Counted from the stretch's first letter, positions 27,675 through 37,963 are shown. The stretch is 61,893 nucleotides of DNA from Myxococcales bacterium (GCA_023248855.1 JAHFDS010000006.1:1-61893); one strand, 5' to 3'. Notes: generated by a model from the letters alone, not told the origin. Numbers and translations: made by a program.

Positions 27675-28163
27675 ATGGCCGGCTTCGTCGACGTCTACAT
27701 CGAGGGCACCGACGACACCTCAGCGGCGGCGCTCAAGCGCGCCGTCACCTCGCTCGCCCGGTGCCTCGCCATCCCCGAGCTGCGCGCGCATGCGCTGCTC
27801 GGCCAGGGGCGCGTCAAGGTCCGGTCGAATCTGGCGCCCGAGCTGGCCAACGAGCTCATCCGCCTCCTGGAGAAAGCCGGGGTACGTGCAACCACGAGCC
27901 CGGCGACGACCACGGCGCCTGGGCTGCCACGCAAGGACGAGCGGCCGGGTGGCGTCTCTTCGACCGGGGAACGCCCCCAGGCCGGCGCACCGCCGCGGCT
28001 TGGCACCGGCCCTGCCAGGACCCTGCAGCAGGACGAAGAGGCGATCACCGGGGTCTTCGAAACCGTGCCAGACCCCACGCGCCAGCCCACGCCGCAACCC
28101 CCCGGTCTCACGCCGCCACCCGACGCCGACGAACGCACCGACCCGCGCGGCCGGCCGCGTTAG
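27675..28163 (+). CDS. Orphan small protein, function unknown
   Basis: A 162-residue protein I do not recognise. Residues 1-75 look like a compact alpha/beta domain (FVDVYIEGTDDTSAAALKRA, then LLGQGRVKVRSNLAPELANE and LIRLLEKAGVRA). The remaining half is disordered, rich in Pro, Thr and Arg. There is no signal peptide or membrane helix. It stands alone, divergent from the barrel gene, and its stop codon overlaps the antisense stop of fdx by a few bases. Codon use matches the neighbours and a good promoter precedes it, which supports it as real. Confidence 0.6.
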   Translation: MAGFVDVYIEGTDDTSAAALKRAVTSLARCLAIPELRAHALLGQGRVKVRSNLAPELANELIRLLEKAGVRATTSPATTTAPGLPRKDERPGGVSSTGERPQAGAPPRLGTGPARTLQQDEEAITGVFETVPDPTRQPTPQPPGLTPPPDADERTDPRGRPR

Positions 28164-28529
28164 TGGGGCGCGCGCGGGGCCTCACCCTGCTCGAGCTTCT
28201 TCCGCTCGGCGGGGTGCTCGTCGAGGAACGCCTGGCGGCTCTCGCGGGTGATCTCCACCACCACGAGCGCGCTGGCGTCCTCGATCGTGGCCTGGCAGCC
28301 GAGACGCGAGCCCGGCCGCGGATCGAAGGCCATGTCGAGGCGGTCCTCCTCTCGATCGTCCTTCTCGGACAGTGCCCGCGCGCCCTCTCGCACGTAGAGG
28401 TGGCAGGTTGAGCAGGCACACTTGCGTCCGCAGGCGCTGCCCACGAACGCACCACACGCGTCGGCGGCATCGAGCAGCGTGGCACCCGCGGGCACCTCCG
28501 CCTCGAGCCCCTCGGGGAGGAAGCGAACT

Positions 28530-28537
<8 letters not shown>
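28160..28537 (-). CDS. fdx: ISC-type 2Fe-2S ferredoxin
   Basis: A 125-residue adrenodoxin-like ferredoxin that supplies electrons for cluster assembly. The cluster ligands are Cys36, Cys42, Cys45 ([18 protein letters not shown]) and Cys81 (SRLGCQ), with the same spacing and extra internal Cys as E. coli Fdx. The C-terminus carries about 20 additional charged residues. It is the last gene of the ISC operon and overlaps the end of hscA by eight bases. Confidence 0.95.
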
Positions 28538-30406
<1,869 letters not shown>

Positions 30407-30410
<4 letters not shown>

Positions 30411-31027
30411 GCGTGGGCCGCCTGGAGGTCGTCCTCCCACGCAGAGACCTCGTCGAGCAACCGATCGTGATACCGGACGCGCAGGAAGGCCTCCGCGGCG
30501 GCCGTCGGAGCGCCCCCGGCAAAGGCACGCGCCATCTCCTCGACGGCCGTGCGCCTGGCTGCCTCGGTCGCTGCGGCGAGCGCGCGCACCTTGCCAGGGT
30601 CCCCGGCTGCGCGGGCATCGGCGAGAGCCTCGCGCTCCTCCATTGCCTGCATGAGGAAATTCGGCGGCAACCGGGGCCCGCCCGCGTCTTGCCGACCCAC
30701 GTCGACGCCGAGGCGCTTGAGGAGATATGCGGCTCTCCGCATGGGATCCTTCAGCGTCCGGTAGCCGTCGTTGATGGCCGTCGAGCGCGACAGCGAGATC
30801 TTTCGGGCCCGCGCGTCAGCGGTGGCGAAGCGGTCCGGGTGGAACCGGCGGGAGAGATCCTTGAACGACCTCTCGAGCGCCACCAGATCGACCTCGAACT
30901 GCTGACGGACGCCCAGCACGTCGAAGTAGCTCAGGTCCGGTGAAAGCGGCTGGACCGCCCCGCACGCCGGACACGCATCCACTGCGGGCTCGATCGCCCG
31001 ATTGCACTCCCAGCACACCCTCGACAT
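30407..31027 (-). CDS. hscB: HscB co-chaperone with N-terminal zinc ribbon
   Basis: A 206-residue J-domain protein that brings IscU to HscA. The J domain opens [15 protein letters not shown] and has the HPD motif at 63-65 (FHPDRF). The C-terminal helical bundle ([19 protein letters not shown]) is the IscU-binding part. Unlike E. coli HscB it begins with a CX2C...CX2C module (Cys5, Cys8, Cys19, Cys22), a layout I know from human HSC20. The ATG at 31027 starts exactly at this module; the longer frame upstream overlaps iscA and is rejected. It starts 35 bp after iscA and overlaps hscA. Confidence 0.93.
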
Positions 31028-31062
31028 GTCGACCTTCGACTTCTTCGGCGGGCGTGAGCGCC

Positions 31063-31392
31063 CTAGAACTGGACGGACTCGCCGCAGCCGCACTGACCCT
31101 TGACCTGCGGGTTCTCGAACTTGAAGCCGTGACCCATCAGGCCCGTGAAGTAGTCGAGCCGCGTCCCGTCCAGGAACTTGTGGCTCTTCGGGTCCACGAA
31201 CACGCGGACACCGTCCTTCTCGAAGACGAGGTCCTCGGGGCGCGGCTCGGTGTCGGCCCACTCGAACAGGTAGGCGAACCCCGTGCAACCGCCGCCCCGG
31301 ATGCCCACGCGCAGGCCGAGCGGCGCAGGTGTGCGCTTCGCGGCTTGCTTCCTGATGGCGTCCGCGGCCTTGTCCGTGATCTCGATGGCCAT
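31063..31392 (-). CDS. iscA: A-type iron-sulfur carrier IscA
   Basis: A 109-residue cluster carrier. The three ligand cysteines are Cys36 (GGGCTGFAY) and Cys101 and Cys103 (GQCGCGESVQF). GAGGAGCAGG precedes the ATG at 31392; the open frame further upstream lies within iscU and is not used. It sits between iscU and hscB in the usual ISC order. ErpA is a close relative, but the operon position favours IscA. Confidence 0.94.
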   Translation of the reverse strand: MAIEITDKAADAIRKQAAKRTPAPLGLRVGIRGGGCTGFAYLFEWADTEPRPEDLVFEKDGVRVFVDPKSHKFLDGTRLDYFTGLMGHGFKFENPQVKGQCGCGESVQF

Positions 31393-31412
31393 GACGACCT
31401 GCTCCTCGGCGG

Positions 31413-31826
31413 CTACTTCGCCGCGGCGCGCGGACCCGCCTGCTTGCTCGCTTGCTTGCGCTTGTAGTCCTCGATGGCCGCCTTGATCGCGTCCTCGGCG
31501 AGCACCGAGCAATGGATCTTCACCGGCGGGAGGTTCAGCTCCTCGACGATGGTCTGGTTCTTGATGCCGAGCGCCTGCTCGATCGTCATGCCCCGCACCC
31601 ACTCGGTGATGAGCGAGGACGACGCGATGGCGGAGCCGCAGCCGAACGTCTTGAACTTGGCGTCCTCGATGACGCCATCGTCACCGACGCGGATCTGGAG
31701 CTTCATCACGTCGCCGCAAGCGGGCGCGCCGACGAGACCCGTACCGACGTCCTCGTCCCCGGCATCGAGTGAGCCGACGTTCCGTGGATTCTCGTAGTGG
31801 TCGATGACCTTTTCTGAGTACGCCAT
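31413..31826 (-). CDS. iscU: Iron-sulfur cluster scaffold IscU
   Basis: A 137-residue scaffold on which clusters are built. With the ATG at 31826 (AAAGGGA upstream) the ligands are Cys37, Asp39, Cys63 and Cys106, identical in number to E. coli IscU. The chaperone recognition motif LPPVK precedes KIHCSVLAEDA. The C-terminus carries an extra Ala/Lys-rich tail (AGPRAAAK). It follows iscS by 31 bp. Confidence 0.97.
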   Translation of the reverse strand: MAYSEKVIDHYENPRNVGSLDAGDEDVGTGLVGAPACGDVMKLQIRVGDDGVIEDAKFKTFGCGSAIASSSLITEWVRGMTIEQALGIKNQTIVEELNLPPVKIHCSVLAEDAIKAAIEDYKRKQASKQAGPRAAAK

Positions 31827-31857
31827 GTTCAATCCCTTTCCGCGTGTCGCGGGAGTA

Positions 31858-33090
31858 TCAGTGGTGTGCGGTCCACTCGATCGACTTGAGGTCGACGCCG
31901 GCCTGCTTCATCTCCCACAGCGGGCTCATGTCGCGCAGCTTGCCGACCTTCTCGATCACCAGAGCGGCCACGTAGTCGATCTCTTCTTCGGTGTTGAGCC
32001 GGCCGATGCCGAACCGCAACGAGGAGTGCGCGAGCTCCTCGTCCACGCCGAGCGCGCGCAGGACGTACGACGGCTCGAGGGAGGCGGAGGTACACGCCGA
32101 TCCCGAAGACACCGCGACGTCCTTGAGCGCCATCAGCATGGCCTCACCCTCGACGTAGCCAATCGAGATGTTGAGGTTGCCCGGCAATCGGTGCTCCATC
32201 GAGCCATTGACGAACGTGTCGGTCACGTTGTCCTGGATCCTGCGCCGCAGCCGCTCGCGGAGCGAGAGCAGGCGCCTTGATTCCTCGGGCATCTCATTGC
32301 TGGCGAGCTCAGCGGCCTTGCCGAAGCCCACGATCCCGGGGACGTTGAGCGTGCCCGAGCGCATGCCGCGCTCGTGGCCGCCCCCGTCGATCTGCGCCGT
32401 CAGACGAGTACGCGGCTTGCGTCGCACCCAGAGCGCACCCACGCCCTTCGGCCCGTACATCTTGTGGGCCGAAAGGGACACCAGATCCGCGTGCGCGGCA
32501 TCGACGTGAAACGGGACCTTGCCGACGCCCTGCACGGCATCGATGTGGAAGAACGCGCCCCTGGCCTTGACCAGCTCGCCGATCTGCGCAACCGGCTGGA
32601 CCACGCCGATCTCGTTGTTGGCAAGCATGATCGACACCAGGATGGTCTTGTCGGTGAGGGTCTGCGCGAGGAGGTCGAGGTCGACCAGCCCATCCGGACG
32701 CACGCCGAGGTAGGTGACCTCGTAGCCGTGCTTCTCGAGCCGCTTGCACGAATCGAGCGTCGCCTTGTGCTCGGTCCTGACCGTGATGATGTGGTTTCCC
32801 CGGTCACCGCCCGAGGGCGTGCCGTAGAAATCCGCGACGCCCTTGATGGCCAGGTTGATCGCCTCGGTGGCCCCGGAGGTCCACACGAGCTCCTTGCCGC
32901 TGCCGCCGATGGCCGCGGCCACCTGCTCGCGCGCAAGGTCCGTCGCCTTTTCTGCCACCCAGCCGAACGCGTGGTTGCGGGACGCGGCGTTGCCGAAGTT
33001 CGTCGTGAAGTACGGCAGCATGGTCTCGAGCACGCGCGGGTCCACCGGCGTGGTCGAGTGATTGTCCAGGAATATCGGCAGCTTGATCAT
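31858..33090 (-). CDS. iscS: Cysteine desulfurase IscS
   Basis: A 410-residue PLP enzyme that takes sulfur from cysteine and passes it to IscU. It opens [20 protein letters not shown]. The PLP lysine is in [16 protein letters not shown] and the catalytic cysteine in the flexible loop [17 protein letters not shown]. The loop form and length place it in the IscS/NifS class I group. It is the first structural gene after the MerR-type regulator, 15 bp downstream, so the regulator and iscS are surely co-transcribed. Confidence 0.96.
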   Translation of the reverse strand: MIKLPIFLDNHSTTPVDPRVLETMLPYFTTNFGNAASRNHAFGWVAEKATDLAREQVAAAIGGSGKELVWTSGATEAINLAIKGVADFYGTPSGGDRGNHIITVRTEHKATLDSCKRLEKHGYEVTYLGVRPDGLVDLDLLAQTLTDKTILVSIMLANNEIGVVQPVAQIGELVKARGAFFHIDAVQGVGKVPFHVDAAHADLVSLSAHKMYGPKGVGALWVRRKPRTRLTAQIDGGGHERGMRSGTLNVPGIVGFGKAAELASNEMPEESRRLLSLRERLRRRIQDNVTDTFVNGSMEHRLPGNLNISIGYVEGEAMLMALKDVAVSSGSACTSASLEPSYVLRALGVDEELAHSSLRFGIGRLNTEEEIDYVAALVIEKVGKLRDMSPLWEMKQAGVDLKSIEWTAHH

Positions 33091-33105
33091 CGTCAGCTCA
33101 TCCAG

Positions 33106-33663
33106 TCATCCGTGAATTCCGGCCACCAGCGGTGGCGCGGGCGTGTCTTCGGGGTGCACCGAACAGCACTGGCAGTCCTGGTGCAGATGGCTCGGCGCGC
33201 AGGTCCTGCAGGTCTCGAGGTACGTCAAGCTCTGCGAGAGATCGCGCTCGAGCTCCTGCAGGCGCTCGAGCGTCGAGCGCGTCTCCTCGAGCTTCTGCGT
33301 GAACACCGCTCGCACGCGCTCCATGGCCGCCGGCGCGCTCGCGCTGGCCTCCCAGTTACGCAAGAACTCCTGGATCTCTCCAAGAGCAAAGCCCATCGAC
33401 TGGAGCTTGCAGATCCAGGAGATCCGCTCCTTGGCCTCGGGCGCGTAGAGGCGGAAGCCCCCCACGCTGCGCTCGACCGGCCGCAGAAGGCCCAGCTCCT
33501 CGTACAGGTGCATGGTCCGCACGGTCTTTCCGGTCGCCTTGGCGAGCTGTCCCACCCGCATCAGGCGGCCAGGCCTGCGCAGCGACACCGGCGTCGAGCC
33601 GAGGTCCCGCGTGACCTCCAGCGCGTCCGGCAACTGCATCCCACCCAGCTTGGCTTCGCTCAT
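33106..33663 (-). CDS. MerR-family regulator of the ISC operon, Cys-rich C-terminus
   Basis: A 185-residue regulator leading the ISC operon where an Rrf2-type IscR would be expected. Residues about 34-75 are the MerR winged helix (MRVGQLAKATGKTVRTMHLY, then GLLRPVERSVGGFRLY). A helical region with Cys85 follows and a dimer coiled coil at about 112-148. The C-terminus holds Cys152, Cys155, Cys164, Cys166 and Cys167 (CX2CX8CXCC) with His159, His161 and His170, a likely metal or Fe-S binding site. The ATG at 33663 has GGGAG upstream. Sensing cluster or iron status is my inference from context; heavy-metal sensing is an alternative. Confidence 0.85.
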   Translation of the reverse strand: MSEAKLGGMQLPDALEVTRDLGSTPVSLRRPGRLMRVGQLAKATGKTVRTMHLYEELGLLRPVERSVGGFRLYAPEAKERISWICKLQSMGFALGEIQEFLRNWEASASAPAAMERVRAVFTQKLEETRSTLERLQELERDLSQSLTYLETCRTCAPSHLHQDCQCCSVHPEDTPAPPLVAGIHG

Positions 33664-33671
33664 GTTAGCTC

Positions 33672-33767
33672 CCAACCCTCACGCAGACGTTAGAGTCGGA
33701 TACACTATTGATGACGCGGAAGGAGACCGCGCGTCAAGCCCAATTCTAACGTTCGCGTCAGGGTTGG
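33672..33767. promoter_or_regulatory. Control region of the ISC operon with paired 23-bp inverted repeats
   Basis: Two 23-bp arms at 33672-33694 and 33745-33767 match as inverted copies at 20 of 23 positions. Each arm contains its own imperfect dyad (minus strand CTAACGTCTGCGTGAG near the gene; CTGACGCGAACGTTAG at the far side), a form typical of MerR operators. Between them lies a third dyad, TGACGCG-N11-CGCGTCA, at 33712-33736. A minus-strand TAGAAT at 33743-33748 with TTGGGT 20 bp upstream could be a long-spacer MerR-type promoter, and TTGACG at 33732-33737 another -35. Confidence 0.65.
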
Positions 33768-33806
33768 AACCCAAGGCCCGTCAGGATATCATACAAGTTA
33801 TTGTAA

Positions 33807-34805
33807 TTACTTCACTCCATGTATGGAAGGCCATCGGGAGCTCACGTCCAGGGAAAGGCCGGAAAGGATGACCACGAGAGCGAGGAAGCGCAGCAGGATG
33901 CCCGAGTCGCTGGAGCGTGGTGCTCCGCTGCCGAGCGAGCGAAGCAGGCCGCCCGCGGCAACCAGGAGCAGCATCCCCTCCGAAGTACCGAGCCAGAGCG
34001 CCCCGATGACCACAGTCGTCACCAGGCGATCCGCCTGCGAGAGGGCCCGAAAGCCTCGCCCACCGTCGAGCGACCCGAGGGGAATGAGGTTGAACAGGTT
34101 CAGGATCGCGCCCGCATGCGCGAGCGCCGCGAAGGCACCACCTCCCTGGAGATGGGCCAGCGCGTAACAGAGCAGCGCTGCACCGGTACCCCAGATCGGC
34201 CCTGCGAGCCCGACCCGGGCATCCTCGTAGGCACTGGTCGGGTACTGCTTGGCGCGGATGAAGGCGCCGAGCCCCGGCACGAACATGGGCGCCGTCGCGG
34301 CGATACCGTACCGGCGAAGGGCGGCGACGTGTCCCATCTCGTGCACGTAGATGGAAGCGACGAGCCCGAGGGCGAACTGCCAGCGCCAGGCGGCCCAGTA
34401 AAGGCCCATCGACGCGAGCATGGTCAGGAGCGTTCCCGTCTTGGTCAGGCCAAGGAGCAGGAACTTGCCCTTGGTCACGAGGAGCAGAGCGATTGGGCCA
34501 AGCCAACCCAACCAGCGCCACCGCCCCGTCGGAGTCGTGGCCGGCTTCTGCGGCTCGTCCACGGTGGCCGCGAGCTCAGCCACCCGCGCGACGAGGATTT
34601 CGTGCTGCCTGCTGCCCGGCGGCAAGAGCTCAAGGGCGCGGCGCCACTTCGTCAGGGCCTCCAGCTTGCCGTCTGCGGCGTGCGCTTGCTCCGCGGCAGT
34701 GTTCAGAGCCGCCAGCTCCTCGGCGTGAACGAGGCGCCGGCAACCCGGGCACGCGAGCAACCCCGGCGCAAGCTCGGATCCGCAACGTGTGCAGGCGCCG
34801 GTCAA
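33807..34805 (-). CDS. Site-2 protease family (M50) membrane metalloprotease with zinc ribbon
   Basis: A 332-residue intramembrane protease. With the TTG start at 34805 it begins with a zinc ribbon (Cys5, Cys8, Cys19, Cys22), then a short helical TPR-like segment (about 30-80), then membrane helices. The metal site is VHEMGH (His155, Glu156, His159) and the third ligand is in NLIPLGSLDGGR (Asp247). The protein ends with two or three more helices. The start overlaps the stop of the upstream gene as TTGA. S2P proteases often cut anti-sigma factors or signal-peptide remnants; no such substrate is encoded nearby. Confidence 0.8.
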   Translation of the reverse strand: MTGACTRCGSELAPGLLACPGCRRLVHAEELAALNTAAEQAHAADGKLEALTKWRRALELLPPGSRQHEILVARVAELAATVDEPQKPATTPTGRWRWLGWLGPIALLLVTKGKFLLLGLTKTGTLLTMLASMGLYWAAWRWQFALGLVASIYVHEMGHVAALRRYGIAATAPMFVPGLGAFIRAKQYPTSAYEDARVGLAGPIWGTGAALLCYALAHLQGGGAFAALAHAGAILNLFNLIPLGSLDGGRGFRALSQADRLVTTVVIGALWLGTSEGMLLLVAAGGLLRSLGSGAPRSSDSGILLRFLALVVILSGLSLDVSSRWPSIHGVK

Positions 34806-35632
34806 GGCTCGGCCGCCGCAACCGTGGGCTCGCACGCCCCGTCCGGCTCGGCATCCGTCCGCACGACCTGGAACGGCCCGCGCACCACGATGGGAACGCG
34901 ACGGTTCAGCTTCCACGCCTCCCAGAGTGAGAAGGCGATGATCGCCAGGCCCATCGGGTCAAAGGCGAGAAACGGCATCGCGCAGGCCAGGGCGAACGCG
35001 ACGGCGTAGAAGAGGAGCGTCGCCACCACCCTCAGCCAGACGGGGAGGTCGACCGGCCGCGCAACGTTGTTGGGGGGTGCGGTCTTCGGGACCATCGATG
35101 GCTCCGCGCCGCCCAAAGGGAGCGCGGCCGGCGGGGCGGGGGCGGGCACGGCGGCGGCGGTGCTCGCGTTCTCGCCGGCCTGCTTGAAGGCTCCGCGCAT
35201 GCCCTGCGTCACCATCGGAAGGTAGGTCGTGACGATGGCGCAGTAGGTGAGGACCATCGCCAGGGCCTGATAGCGTCCGCCCCCACGCCCGAAGCTCCCG
35301 CGTTTGACCCCGCCGCCGACCAGGAGCCCGACCACGACGCCGATCAGGCCGAGCTCGTAGCCCGTTGCGGCGCGGATGGCGTAGTAGAGCGCGGAGCCAA
35401 GGGCCGCGGCGACGAGGCCGAGGCCGACCGAGCGCCCGAACCTGAGCCCCGGCGTTCCCCGGTCGAGGCTGGCGAGGACGGCATCACGGCAGCTCGCGCA
35501 CACGACCTGACCGCCGACCTCGAAGTACTGCTGATCGAGGAGGCGCTTGCAGCCTGCACACGGCGCCGGGCCCGCCCCGGCCCCACTCTCTGCTTCCTCG
35601 AACTGCAGCGGCTCGGATTCCGCGTCGGCCAT
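34802..35632 (-). CDS. Zinc-ribbon membrane protein, function unknown
   Basis: A 276-residue protein. Residues 25-50 form a CX2C...CX2C ribbon (PCAGCKRLLDQQYFEVGGQV, then CASC). Two closely spaced helices follow around 75-105 (LGLVAAALGSALYYAI), another near 130, a Pro/Ala linker, then two more near 200-245. GGAGAG precedes the ATG and a TAGGAT box lies 17 bases upstream of it. It overlaps the S2P gene, so the two are probably made together and may interact. I do not recognise the family beyond the ribbon. Confidence 0.65.
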   Translation of the reverse strand: MADAESEPLQFEEAESGAGAGPAPCAGCKRLLDQQYFEVGGQVVCASCRDAVLASLDRGTPGLRFGRSVGLGLVAAALGSALYYAIRAATGYELGLIGVVVGLLVGGGVKRGSFGRGGGRYQALAMVLTYCAIVTTYLPMVTQGMRGAFKQAGENASTAAAVPAPAPPAALPLGGAEPSMVPKTAPPNNVARPVDLPVWLRVVATLLFYAVAFALACAMPFLAFDPMGLAIIAFSLWEAWKLNRRVPIVVRGPFQVVRTDAEPDGACEPTVAAAEP

Positions 35633-35689
35633 CGCACTCTCCGCGGCAAATCCTAGCCCACGCGCGGGGGCGACGCGATGGACGCCTCG

Positions 35690-35872
35690 TCAGAAACAGA
35701 TGAGGCCGCGCGAGGTCGCGATCAGGAAGGCGCCCGACAGGATGAAAGCGATGCCGGCGATGAGGTGGTGGCGCCGCTGCTTGTTGGTCGCACGCGTGGA
35801 CAGCCAGATGCGCAGGCCGCCAAACGGGATGAGCGCGATGCCGAGGACGAGCGTGACGGTCTGCCGGGTCAC
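35690..35872 (-). CDS. Small two-helix membrane protein
   Basis: A 60-residue protein with two predicted membrane helices (TLVLGIALIPFGGLRIWL and IAGIAFILSGAFLIATS) joined by a basic loop RATNKQRRHH. Its GTG overlaps the RNase Y stop as GTGA, which strongly supports translation despite the small size. RNase Y is itself membrane-anchored, so this could be an accessory of it, but that is inference from position only. Confidence 0.6.
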   Translation of the reverse strand: MTRQTVTLVLGIALIPFGGLRIWLSTRATNKQRRHHLIAGIAFILSGAFLIATSRGLICF

Positions 35873-37437
35873 GACGCGACTTCGACGGCCCTGAACTCTC
35901 GGATCACGGTCACCTTGATCTGCCCCGGGAACACCATCTCGTCCGAGATGCGCTTGGCGAGCTCGCCGCACATCTCGACGCAGCGTTCGTCGGACACGCG
36001 GCCCTCCTGCACGTAGACGCGGACCTCGCGGCCGCCCTGGACCGGATGCACCGAATCGACCCCCCGCAGCGAGCCGGCGATGCGCTCGAGCTCCATCAGG
36101 CGCTTGCCGTAGGACTCGACCATCGCGCTCTCGCGGCGAGCCCCGGGCCGTGCGCCGGACAAGGCGTCGCACGCGGCCACGATCTCGGCGTAGGCGCTCT
36201 GGAACGGCTCGTCGAGGTGATGCGCTCCGATGGCGTTCGCGACCCGCTCGTCCTCACCGAGGCGACGCGCGATGTCGGCGCCGATGACCGCGTGCGAGCC
36301 GTCGATCGCGTGCGTGAGCGACTTGCCGATGTCGTGCATGAGCGCCGCGCGTTTGGCGAGGCTGGCGTCGAGGCCCATCTCCTCGGCGATGATGCCGCAC
36401 AGGATGGCCGCCTCGCAGGCGTGCTTCCACTGGTTCTGGGTGTAGCTCGTGCGCCAGTTGAGCTTGCCGACGAGCTCGACGATCTCGGGGTGGGGCTTGG
36501 GGATGCGCATCTCGGTGAACGCACGCCGGCCAAACTCGACGATCTCGCGGTCGAGCTTCTCTCGGGTCTGCTGCGCGAGGCTCGAGGTGTCCTTGTCGAG
36601 CAGCCGAGGCTCCTTCTCCCAGCGCCGGATCACGCGTCGCACGATCTCGCGGCCGATGCCATCCTGGCCATCGAGCCGGATGCTGTCGTGGTGCTCCGAG
36701 ATGAGCAGCTTGATGCCAGTCGCGGCCTCGAGCACGCCAAAGCGCTCGTTGTCGGTTCCCGCCATGCGCTCGAGGATCGGCACCGGCAGCGGCATGGTCG
36801 AGACCAGGCGCTCGGTCAGGAAGTGACCGTCGTAGCGCTGCATCGCGAGGTCCATCAAGCGCTTGGAGTCGCGCACCACCTCCGGCCCCTGGGCGTTGAC
36901 GTCGACGGCGCGGACGACCGAGGCGGCGTGTGCGCGTACCTCCTCGAGCAACTGCTCGACGAGGCGGCGCTTGACGTCGTCGGCACGCTCACCGGCCACA
37001 CGCTCGAGCACGCCGCGAGACTCGCCGCCCAGCCGGGCGGCCTCGCGCTCCTGTGCGCGCGCATCGCCGTCGCGGGACCGGACGTCGTTGTCGCGCTTGC
37101 TGACCGCCTCGGCGCGTTCGCCCACGACGCGCGCGAGCTCCTCGACGCGGCGCTCGGCCGTCCCGAGCTGGTCGCGCCGGCCATCGAGCTTGCGCAGCTC
37201 GCTCGCGAGGATCGCCTCCGCCTCGACGCGCGCGCGATGGACCTCCTCCTTGGCCGCCACTTCGGCATCCTTTCTGTGCAGCTCGGCGTCGCTGGCAGCG
37301 ATGCGGAGCAAATCCGCGGCGCGCCCGGAGGCGCTGACTCGGATGCGAGCGAGCCGCTGCCTGAGGGCGGAGCCGCCGACCGTCAGACCGACGAAGACGC
37401 CCACGGCCAGGCCGACGGCGGCAAAGAGGAGATACAT
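35869..37437 (-). CDS. rny: Ribonuclease Y (membrane-anchored endoribonuclease)
   Basis: A 522-residue mRNA-decay endonuclease. The ATG at 37437 starts the N-terminal anchor MYLLFAAVGLAVGVFVGLTV. Residues about 30-190 are a long charged coiled coil. The KH region follows with VLEAATGIKLLI and REIVRRVIRRW, but the usual GRIIGREGRN loop reads ERMAGTDNER. The HD domain is intact: HACEAAILCGIIAEEMG, ALMHDIGKS and IGAHH, with the normal C-terminus GQIKVTVIREFRAVEVAS. It is coupled to the small membrane protein downstream. The weakened KH loop may alter RNA binding. Confidence 0.9.
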   Translation of the reverse strand: MYLLFAAVGLAVGVFVGLTVGGSALRQRLARIRVSASGRAADLLRIAASDAELHRKDAEVAAKEEVHRARVEAEAILASELRKLDGRRDQLGTAERRVEELARVVGERAEAVSKRDNDVRSRDGDARAQEREAARLGGESRGVLERVAGERADDVKRRLVEQLLEEVRAHAASVVRAVDVNAQGPEVVRDSKRLMDLAMQRYDGHFLTERLVSTMPLPVPILERMAGTDNERFGVLEAATGIKLLISEHHDSIRLDGQDGIGREIVRRVIRRWEKEPRLLDKDTSSLAQQTREKLDREIVEFGRRAFTEMRIPKPHPEIVELVGKLNWRTSYTQNQWKHACEAAILCGIIAEEMGLDASLAKRAALMHDIGKSLTHAIDGSHAVIGADIARRLGEDERVANAIGAHHLDEPFQSAYAEIVAACDALSGARPGARRESAMVESYGKRLMELERIAGSLRGVDSVHPVQGGREVRVYVQEGRVSDERCVEMCGELAKRISDEMVFPGQIKVTVIREFRAVEVAS

Positions 37438-37555
37438 GAGACTCCATCTTGCAGGATCGGCGGCGAAAGGCCAAGGAACGTGGCGCTGAGGATCATCCCG
37501 TCGGAGGCTCGACCAGACCACGCAGGATGTCCGCTCGATCGACGACGCCAACCAG

Positions 37556-37963
37556 CTATCCGTTGAACAGCGTGCGGGCGCTCATCAGACCGAGGGCGCC
37601 AGCCAGCAAGCAGGTGGCGAACGTGGCGATGCTGCTCACGGTGGCGGTCAGGAGCTGGCCGGTGCGCAGCGCCTCGATGAGGTCATTGTTGAATGTGCTG
37701 TAGGTCGTCAGCCCTCCCATCACGCCGACCGTGAGGAACAGGCGCGTGTTGGCGCTGATGATCGTGGTCGAGAGCGCGAGGTGGCTGATGAAGGCGATGA
37801 GGTAGCTGCCCGCCACGTTGACGGTGAGCGTGGCCCACGGGAAACGCGAAAGCGGCATGTAGCGCGCAAACGCCGTGTTCACGAGGAAACGCAGGCCCCC
37901 TCCCAGGCCGCTTCCCACCACGACGAGCGCGGTCTTGCCGACAAGCGTCGAAGAATCGTCCAA
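37556..37963 (-). CDS. crcB: Fluoride channel CrcB/Fluc
   Basis: A 135-residue four-helix protein forming the dual-topology fluoride exporter. Conserved features are GSGLGGGLRFLVN near the N-terminus, TLTVNVAGSYLIAF with the pore asparagine, and GGLTTYSTFNND, the phenylalanine/threonine track. A much longer frame is open upstream, but a TTG at 37963 with AAGGGGG eight bases before it gives the normal length. No fluoride riboswitch is recognisable in the leader. The gene is divergent from the histidine kinase. Confidence 0.88.
   Translation of the reverse strand: MDDSSTLVGKTALVVVGSGLGGGLRFLVNTAFARYMPLSRFPWATLTVNVAGSYLIAFISHLALSTTIISANTRLFLTVGVMGGLTTYSTFNNDLIEALRTGQLLTATVSSIATFATCLLAGALGLMSARTLFNG

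Noticed and set aside
33672..33767. Short mobile element with terminal inverted repeats
   Set aside because: No target duplication or transposase remnant is visible, and the arms carry MerR-like dyads beside a MerR gene, so an operator explains it better. It is kept as an alternative in the findings.
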